The notes below the pieces were generated by a model that saw nothing but the letters and a program-made list of their open reading frames with translations, did not search any database and had not been told where the DNA came from. The position numbers were made by a program, and so were the translations under genes. This document shows, piece after piece, positions 5,617-10,805 of a DNA stretch of 10,805 nt; the stretch's first letter is position 1, and each line of letters begins with the position of its first letter. This DNA comes from Kiritimatiellia bacterium (GTDB lineage Bacteria; Verrucomicrobiota; Kiritimatiellia; RFP12; UBA1067): NCBI GenBank assembly GCA_017479035.1, contig JAFVCR010000183.1, positions 1 to 10,805 on the forward strand, written 5' to 3'.

Positions 5617-8118
5617 TCAATCCCCGATGACAAGGCCGCCGTCGCCCGATGCAATGTGCCCGCGCTGTGCATCGGCTTTGGCATCTTCGGGCAGCAGATT
5701 CAGCAGCATGATGCCGCATCTGCGCATCATGTCGATGTCGTTCATCTCTATCGCTTTCGCGCCTTGCGCCAGCAAACGCGCCGCCTCAACTTGGTCTAGC
5801 ATCTCGGCACGCCGCTGGAATAGATACTGCAACAATCCCCGCCAATGTTCTGGACGATTGTGCATCACATCGCGCCACAACTCAAGCACTCGTTCCAGCA
5901 AACGCTCCAATTCCCCAATGTCGTTTTTGCTGCGCAACCGTTCCAGTTCTTTTTTAGCGAAAGCCAACTCTGTGCGCTGTGCGGAAGTTATGCTCGTTTC
6001 GCACTTCTCCACACATGCGGTGAAATACTCTATTTCCTCTATGATTTCCGGGATTTTCGCTCTAGCCTCTATGTCGTCGAGTTTCATGCGCAGTTCGATT
6101 AGTCTCTCTTGGATCTGGTTTGCGCCCTCGATGCTGCCAGCTCCATCCCAAAGCGAATTGATGTCGCCAATTATTTCGTCGATTGTCTGCCGGTCTTGAG
6201 CATCGCTTTTCCCCTTGGCGGACGAAGCATCGTTTTCAATGTTGCGAAATTTGCCGCGCAAATCGGATTCGCTCATTGCAGGCGTGCCATCGTAATCGAT
6301 TTTGGCCGTGAATGTTTCGTCCAGCAGCGGCACGTACGCCTCGGCAATCAGCGCTCCTGGTTCTTTTGCGGAAAGGGTAACCTCTATTTCACTGCCCAAC
6401 GGGAGATCGCGATGGAGCTTGTCCGCCGTCAGAACAAGTTTGCCGAGCATCATGTTGTGATCGGCAAGCCGGCCTGCATCGCCTCCCTTGGCCTCGAGAA
6501 CGGGAATGATGATACGCCCGGGCTCTCCCTTTGCCAGTCTGCGGTCTGTGGTTGTTTTCCTCGTAGTTTTTTTGAATGGATACTCCGTGCCTTTCGGCAC
6601 CATCACCAGTATCTGGTTTTCCTTCAGTTCGATTGAAATGTCGTTGCATGTAATCTGCGCCTTGATGCTTACGCCGATAGTATACGCGATTTCCGTAGTG
6701 TCGCACGGGAGTTTAGATCCCCGTGCATCTACAAGCGCGATGTCAAATATATTCTGATCGCCGCGTTCAGCCCGGAGGCGCAAAATGAATTTCCCCTCGG
6801 CATTGACCGGAACCACTCCGCTAGACCATTTCGTTCTGCGGTTCGTGAATTCTATCGTGCATCCTGCAATGTCGCCGCCCGGGGGAGGCTCAACCTCGCC
6901 AGTGATCATTGGATCGTCGTCAGGACCTATCGGCTTGTAGTTTATTGTAAGTTTGTATGTGCCTGCCGCTGCCGGTGCTGCGCCGACTGTGCGAATCGTG
7001 CGGTCGATGCGTTGCGTTCCTGCAAACACGGCAGCACCTTGTGCTACAACTGTCAACGGGTCTACGCTATGGTCGAGCGGGATGCCAAGTTTATCGGCAA
7101 GGATGTCGCGGAAATACGGTGCAAGCGTAGGGCCGCCCACGAGTATCGTCTTTTCTATGGCGGACGGCTCTAGGTTTTTCTCTGCAAGGACCGCCTTGCA
7201 TTTGTCTGCCGCGCGGGCAATAAGCGGTTCGGCGATGTTCACAAGTTGGCGTTGCGTCAGTTTGAATCCGTCAAGTTCCACCTCCCTGCCGTCATCGTCC
7301 TCGAACACGCATGCATCAAGGTATGCTTCCGACGAACGGGAAAGATCTATCTTGGCGAACTCCACTGCTCTCTTGATTTTTGCAAACGCGCTGCGCCAAT
7401 GGTCGTTTCCGCGTTTGAAATCCGGCAAGTTGTATGATGCCGTTATCTCCGGAATGATGATTTTTTCGATAACGCCCCAATCAATGTCCGCACCGCCAAG
7501 GAAATTGTCTCCGCCGTGGTTTACCACTTGAATATCGCCGTCTTGCGCTTTCATAACGGCGGCATCGAACGTGCCCCCTCCGAAGTCGAACACTAGCCAG
7601 AAGGAACGTTTGCCGGAGTCATTTTGGAATCCGTATGCGAGCGACGCGGCAACCGGCTCCTGCAGCAGTGGGCACTGCATGAAACCGGCCATCTCCGCCG
7701 CGCGTTTCGTGGCAACGCACTGGCGCTGCGCAAACGCCGCTGGGATTGTGATTACTGCTGCTCTGATGTCTTCGCCCATGCGCTGCTGCACATTGCCTTT
7801 GAGGCTCTTCAAAACTTCTGCGGAGAGTTCCTCCGGCGATTTGCGCAGCCCCGACGATCTGAACGTATATGCCGAGTCTCCTCCCATGCGCCGTTTGAAT
7901 TCGATGTAGGCATCTTCGGCCGATCGTGAGTCTTCAAGTTTCATTTTCGCCTTTGATCCTACGATGACATTTCCCTGCCGGGCGATGAATACGGCGGACG
8001 GAATGATGTCGGTGTCGAGGTTGCTTTTTACCACTTCCGGTTTTATGCCTTTTAGAACAGCGATTGCGCTGTTGGTGGTTCCGAGGTCGATGCCAAAGTC
8101 TATTGTCGTGCGGTTCAT
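5617..8118 (-). CDS. Divergent Hsp70 (DnaK-like) chaperone with extra beta domain and long helical C-terminus
   Basis: This 833-residue ATP-dependent chaperone is longer than the roughly 640 of DnaK. The N-terminal ATPase domain (1-367) is intact: DFGIDLGTTNS (7-17), the EFKRRMG lysine K75, QEPVAASLAYGF (153-164), FDFGGGTFD (177-185) and LVGGPTLAP (326-334). The hydrophobic DVLLLDV-type linker of DnaK is not seen. Instead, residues 370-475 hold a beta-rich insert. The substrate-binding beta domain follows at about 478-610 (YTIGVSI, then VPKGTEYPFKKTTRKTTT at 507-524). A long helical region with coiled-coil character fills 615-815. The C-terminus (GGLVIGD) is unlike EEVD or DnaK tails. The ATG at 8118 follows GGAAG (8132-8128), 9 nt upstream; the in-frame start at 8166 would overlap the upstream gene's end. 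It lies 34 nt after the GrpE-like gene and 2 nt before the TPR-like gene. An accessory rather than housekeeping DnaK is likely. Confidence 0.92.
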   Translation of the reverse strand: MNRTTIDFGIDLGTTNSAIAVLKGIKPEVVKSNLDTDIIPSAVFIARQGNVIVGSKAKMKLEDSRSAEDAYIEFKRRMGGDSAYTFRSSGLRKSPEELSAEVLKSLKGNVQQRMGEDIRAAVITIPAAFAQRQCVATKRAAEMAGFMQCPLLQEPVAASLAYGFQNDSGKRSFWLVFDFGGGTFDAAVMKAQDGDIQVVNHGGDNFLGGADIDWGVIEKIIIPEITASYNLPDFKRGNDHWRSAFAKIKRAVEFAKIDLSRSSEAYLDACVFEDDDGREVELDGFKLTQRQLVNIAEPLIARAADKCKAVLAEKNLEPSAIEKTILVGGPTLAPYFRDILADKLGIPLDHSVDPLTVVAQGAAVFAGTQRIDRTIRTVGAAPAAAGTYKLTINYKPIGPDDDPMITGEVEPPPGGDIAGCTIEFTNRRTKWSSGVVPVNAEGKFILRLRAERGDQNIFDIALVDARGSKLPCDTTEIAYTIGVSIKAQITCNDISIELKENQILVMVPKGTEYPFKKTTRKTTTDRRLAKGEPGRIIIPVLEAKGGDAGRLADHNMMLGKLVLTADKLHRDLPLGSEIEVTLSAKEPGALIAEAYVPLLDETFTAKIDYDGTPAMSESDLRGKFRNIENDASSAKGKSDAQDRQTIDEIIGDINSLWDGAGSIEGANQIQERLIELRMKLDDIEARAKIPEIIEEIEYFTACVEKCETSITSAQRTELAFAKKELERLRSKNDIGELERLLERVLELWRDVMHNRPEHWRGLLQYLFQRRAEMLDQVEAARLLAQGAKAIEMNDIDMMRRCGIMLLNLLPEDAKADAQRGHIASGDGGLVIGD

Positions 8119-8152
8119 TTTGTTTCTCTTCCTTTGCGATTTGCGAAATTTA

Positions 8153-8689
8153 TCATTTGTTTGCAACGGCCGGCCGGCCTACAACAACCTCCGCCTGCTG
8201 CAGAAGCCGCGTCTGCCCCTGTTCGTTCGTCCAGCGGACCGTAGGCAAAAGCGTTTCGATGTATTCGTCGCGGTTTAAATCCGCTCTGTCTTCGTACGCT
8301 ATTACCTTCACTGCATTGCCATCGTCATGGGGTTTCCCGTCATAGTCGCCGATGATTTGAATGCCGGCATCTTCCAATGCGCCGCAAAGCGATGTCAGGT
8401 ATCTGGCAAGTTTTGCAACCGCGCGTCCGTCCAGGTTATCTTTCGGCTCGTTCGTTTCGGCATCGATAATCTGGCGTTTCATTCTCCAAACGTTCGTGGC
8501 AATGGTTGCGTACAGTTTGGAAATACGTTCGCCGTTTGCCGGAAGCCGTGCGGCTTCGGCCTCGCTTTTGAACGCCTGCATTGCTGTGATATTCGCCTTG
8601 AGGACGGCTGCATCCGAACATGCGCGATAGCAATCTTTTGCGGTTTTGATGTTGCGGCGTGCCGCCCTGTTTCTGGCTCCTTTGCCCAT
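8153..8689 (-). CDS. GrpE-like nucleotide exchange factor
   Basis: This 178-residue protein probably exchanges nucleotide on the neighbouring Hsp70. The C-terminal part (about 108-172) follows the GrpE beta-domain pattern: DAGIQIIGDYDGKPHDDGNA (107-126), then AVKVI, YIETLLPTVRW (143-153) in place of the usual IxEVLRxGY, and RLLQQAEVVVGRP (161-173) in place of RVLRPAxVxV. The N-terminal half is helical but shorter and more basic than the long dimer helix of classical GrpE, with a MGKGARNRAARR start. GGAGG at 8701-8697 stands 7 nt before the ATG at 8689. Gaps of 34 nt separate it both from the J-like gene upstream and from the Hsp70 gene downstream. The similarity is weak enough that automated tools may call it hypothetical; the order J-like, GrpE-like, Hsp70 supports the assignment. 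Confidence 0.68.
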   Translation of the reverse strand: MGKGARNRAARRNIKTAKDCYRACSDAAVLKANITAMQAFKSEAEAARLPANGERISKLYATIATNVWRMKRQIIDAETNEPKDNLDGRAVAKLARYLTSLCGALEDAGIQIIGDYDGKPHDDGNAVKVIAYEDRADLNRDEYIETLLPTVRWTNEQGQTRLLQQAEVVVGRPAVANK

Positions 8690-8723
8690 TTCTTTTCCTC
8701 CGGTTCCATTTCCTTTTGCTTGA

Positions 8724-10220
8724 TTAAAACAAATTGCGTCTTGGCAATGTGCTTTCGGTCGGCGGCAATCCCCACGCCTTTCTCATGGCGCTGCGCGATG
8801 GTTTGTCGCCAAGCTCGTAGCCGTCTTTGATCGCCAGGGCTATCGGCTTGTACTCCAATATCTGCCACTCCTTCAAACGTCCGCACTTCTGGCAATGCGG
8901 CACGTTGATTTTCAACGTTGCGTATCTTACCGCACCGAACGACGAATAATCTCTTTGCACTTTGCCGAACAACGAAACTTCTTGCAGCGAAATCCTTATT
9001 ATGCTTCCCCAGAACGTCTTTTGACCTTCCTTCTTTCCGCATCCGCAGCACGTTTTCTGCGCCTCTTCGCGTTCTCTGCGCGACGCGAACACTTTGGCGT
9101 TTTCGGCCACAATCTCAATGTTTTTCGCCAGCTGTTTTTCCGTTTCGTCCGTACATGCCAGTGGCGACAGGCGCTTTAGCATTTCAAGGCATGCGTCCCA
9201 CTCCTTCGTCTTGTTGGCATACGCAGCAAGATAACGATTGCATGCTCTGAACACTCCCGTCAAAATTTCTCTTCTCGTTCGTTGGTTCGAGTCCAGTACG
9301 CTCTGGACGATGCGCACTATCTCGGCACTTTCGTCAAGCAAAGCTTTGGCGCAATCCAATCCCGCTCCGGGATTTTGTCTTGCGGCATCATCGTGCTTTT
9401 TTATCAGTGCCGTGATTTTTCGTTCCATCGGCTCGAACAGAATGCGCAGCGACTCTTCCACATTGTCAAGCCCGCGCATGGTTTTGCGCATGTAATCCAC
9501 ATGGCGTTTTGCTTCTGCCGGCCTGCGATGCTTGGCCCATTCTGCGGCAAGGTGTGCATTTATATTATCGAACGCAATAGGGAATTGAATGCGGAAACGG
9601 CGCACGAAATCCCTGTTCAGCCTTGGATCGTCAAACTCGCGCATTCGCGTTTCAAATATGTTCCAGAAGTCATCGTTGTCTGCCAGCTCCTCCCAATGCT
9701 GGAAAGACTCCTTCCAGTAATTGCACATCTTGAGATGCAATGGCTGCGGCATTTCCCCGGCAAGTATCGCCTGCAGTTCTGCATCGATCGCGTAGAGTTG
9801 ATAGGCAACTGCAATGTTGTGCTGCGCTATGAAACGTTGCTTGCCAAATCCCGCCGCTGCTTGTTCCCAAATGTTGAATGCTGCCGTCTTGTTCCCCTCT
9901 GCCAATGCCTTCAGGGCAGTGTCGTCCTCATCCAACGGCCACAACCAAAAGAACTCGGACGCTATGCGATACTCTGGATCCTCAACATGTTCAAACGCCT
10001 CTTCAATCTCTTCAAACGCTGGTACCGGACGGGTTGCCAATAAATGACCAAACTCGCGTTTCCATGCATCCGCGCCCATGTTATGTGCCGCCTCTAGGTC
10101 TTCTCTCCGTCTGCGAATCTCGCGTGCGCTTGCCGAGGTTTGCAAACCGAGCAAGTGGAAGATGTTGTCGCTGTAGACTTTTTCCGTACACAACTTGATC
10201 AAAATCGATTTGTCTGGCAT
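8724..10220 (-). CDS. J-domain-like co-chaperone without HPD motif, with C-terminal CxxC pair
   Basis: This 498-residue protein is a likely partner of the downstream Hsp70. Residues 19-95 look like a J domain: DNIFHLLGL (helix I), SAREIRRRREDLEAA (helix II) and EEIEEAFEHVEDPEYR (helix III, compare DnaJ-type INEAYEVLSDPxKR). The HPD loop that stimulates Hsp70 ATPase is absent; residues 47-69 form a longer, different connection. The following FFWLWPLD (90-97), residues to about 390 and their helical character recall an uncharacterised group of bacterial DnaJ-like proteins I know of, with TPR-like helices. Near the C-terminus CCGC (391-394) and CQKC (443-446) could bind zinc. The ATG at 10220 is chosen because AGGA (10232-10229) lies 8 nt before it; a GTG at 10226 overlapping the upstream stop would be only 2 nt from that site. 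No membrane segment is seen. Confidence 0.78.
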   Translation of the reverse strand: MPDKSILIKLCTEKVYSDNIFHLLGLQTSASAREIRRRREDLEAAHNMGADAWKREFGHLLATRPVPAFEEIEEAFEHVEDPEYRIASEFFWLWPLDEDDTALKALAEGNKTAAFNIWEQAAAGFGKQRFIAQHNIAVAYQLYAIDAELQAILAGEMPQPLHLKMCNYWKESFQHWEELADNDDFWNIFETRMREFDDPRLNRDFVRRFRIQFPIAFDNINAHLAAEWAKHRRPAEAKRHVDYMRKTMRGLDNVEESLRILFEPMERKITALIKKHDDAARQNPGAGLDCAKALLDESAEIVRIVQSVLDSNQRTRREILTGVFRACNRYLAAYANKTKEWDACLEMLKRLSPLACTDETEKQLAKNIEIVAENAKVFASRREREEAQKTCCGCGKKEGQKTFWGSIIRISLQEVSLFGKVQRDYSSFGAVRYATLKINVPHCQKCGRLKEWQILEYKPIALAIKDGYELGDKPSRSAMRKAWGLPPTESTLPRRNLF

Positions 10221-10225
10221 GGTCA

Positions 10226-10651
10226 CTATCCTAATTTAGCGAAGATGCAAATTAGCACGAGGGCTATAATGCCGATCGTCCATAGTTTGATTTTTAGAAT
10301 CAACTCGTCATGCAGTTTTTTTAGAACCAAATTGGCATCCTGTTCTACCTTTTTCCTCTGGGCTTCGTCAGCCTCTATTACGCGGCAGATTATATCTACT
10401 CCGCCCTCGCCTATGAGGCACTCGCTGCAGAACGTAACATGAAGATTCTTTATCGCATACGAGTATCCATCGCGGACGGCATAACCTCTGTTGCGTATTG
10501 TTTCGCAATCTCCCGGCAGGCAGGACGCTCCGCAAATGGGGCAGCGATCCACCTGGATTTTCCTTGGCATATGAGCCTCAAGATATGCTTTCAGTAGCTC
10601 TGGTATTCCGACGTTTGTTCGCTCGTCATCTGTTCGCTGTGTAATCGTCAT
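10226..10651 (-). CDS. Cysteine-rich tail-anchored membrane protein of the chaperone array
   Basis: This is a 141-residue protein of unrecognised family. Residues 37-49 hold CPICGASCLPGDC (Cys37, 40, 44, 49), and CSEC lies at 75-78. CPxC plus CxxC suggests a zinc-ribbon-like site. Residues 95-120 are a charged, probably coiled helix (DEAQRKKVEQDANLVLKKLH). One hydrophobic segment at about 121-138 (IKLWTIGIIALVLICIFA) is followed by only three residues, so the bulk should face the cytoplasm with a C-terminal anchor. The ATG at 10651 follows a GAGGTGGGG-type purine stretch. It begins 12 nt after the partial upstream gene and ends 5 nt before the J-like ATG, placing it firmly in the array. With the TPR-like protein it gives the cluster two membrane anchors. 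The function is unknown; recruiting the J-like protein or Hsp70 to the membrane is a guess. Confidence 0.75.
   Translation of the reverse strand: MTITQRTDDERTNVGIPELLKAYLEAHMPRKIQVDRCPICGASCLPGDCETIRNRGYAVRDGYSYAIKNLHVTFCSECLIGEGGVDIICRVIEADEAQRKKVEQDANLVLKKLHDELILKIKLWTIGIIALVLICIFAKLG
10229..10232 (-). promoter_or_regulatory. Ribosome binding site that sets the J-like protein start
   Basis: AGGA on the minus strand stands 8 nt before the ATG at 10220-10218. The competing GTG at 10226-10224 would be only 2 nt away. The site lies within the last codons of the upstream gene, suggesting coupled translation. Confidence 0.6.
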
Positions 10652-10663
10652 TCCCCACCTCTT

Positions 10664-10805
10664 TTACATTGCAACACCCATTCTCCACAATCGGACTTGA
10701 TCGGCGTATTTCAAACGAAGCGGCGGACATTGCTCGAACGCCTCCTCCATTTTGTCCGCTGCGCTGCCAAGCAATCCCTCCCGCGCCAGATCCTTTGCCG
10801 CTGTG
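10664..10805 (-). CDS. C-terminal end of a helical, possibly TPR-like protein (partial at window edge)
   Basis: The last 46 codons of a minus-strand gene run in from the right edge and stop with TAA at 10666-10664. The peptide (AAKDLAREGLLGSAADKMEE, then AFEQCPPLRLKYADQVRLWR, ending MGVAM) is alanine-rich and helical, with the periodicity of a TPR-like repeat. The stop lies 12 nt before the ATG of the Cys-rich tail-anchored protein, the same close packing as in the rest of the array, so it is probably an upstream member of the same operon. The other two minus-strand frames lack this ending next to the following ribosome site. Too little is present to name a family. Confidence 0.65.
   Translation of the reverse strand, partial: TAAKDLAREGLLGSAADKMEEAFEQCPPLRLKYADQVRLWRMGVAM

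Noticed and set aside
5615..5719. A longer start at 5719 for the TPR-like membrane protein
   Set aside because: The 35 added residues are Arg/Cys/His-rich and lie wholly inside the Hsp70 gene; the ATG at 5614 lies 2 nt after the Hsp70 stop.
8119..8166. A longer start for Hsp70 at 8166
   Set aside because: The extra 16 residues are polar and precede the conserved opening MNRTTIDFGIDLGTTNS; the extension would overlap the GrpE-like gene end, and the ribosome site fits the ATG at 8118.

Overview
The window looks like chromosomal DNA from an uncultured, polysaccharide-degrading bacterium. The base composition is balanced, the coding is dense and most starts have clear Shine-Dalgarno sequences. 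A secreted GH97-GH88 enzyme beside an elaborate accessory Hsp70 set would suit the PVC group (Kiritimatiellota, Lentisphaerota or Verrucomicrobiota). That placement is inferred from gene content only; no marker gene is present.

Left part (1-3962, + strand): a 123-bp upstream region holds a heptamer tandem repeat and a strong extended -10 promoter that ends just before the first ATG. It is followed by a two-gene unit. The first gene encodes an exported 1022-residue fusion of a GH97-type glycosidase and a GH88-type unsaturated glucuronyl hydrolase. The second, joined by an ATGA stop/start overlap, encodes a compact 257-residue type I mannose-6-phosphate isomerase. Together they suggest extracytoplasmic trimming of lyase-derived oligosaccharides and cytoplasmic mannose/fructose phosphate metabolism.

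Right part (3968-10805, all - strand, convergent with the left part): a tightly packed array centred on a divergent second Hsp70 machine. In transcription order it holds the tail of a helical protein cut by the window edge, a cysteine-rich tail-anchored protein, a J-domain-like protein without an HPD motif but with a C-terminal CxxC pair, a GrpE-like exchange factor, an Hsp70 with an extra beta domain between its ATPase and substrate-binding domains, a TPR-like single-pass membrane protein, a stand-alone Clp N-domain protein and a thioredoxin. Gaps of 2-34 nt link the first six genes. Gaps of 75 nt (with a hairpin) and 111 nt (with a possible promoter) precede the last two.

The most notable content is this chaperone array: an ATPase, a J-like cofactor and an exchange factor together with two membrane-anchored proteins, two Cys-rich proteins and a Clp N domain lacking an AAA+ engine. 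It may be a dedicated, membrane-associated protein quality-control or stress system. The family assignments rest on motifs visible in the translations; the joint function is inference.
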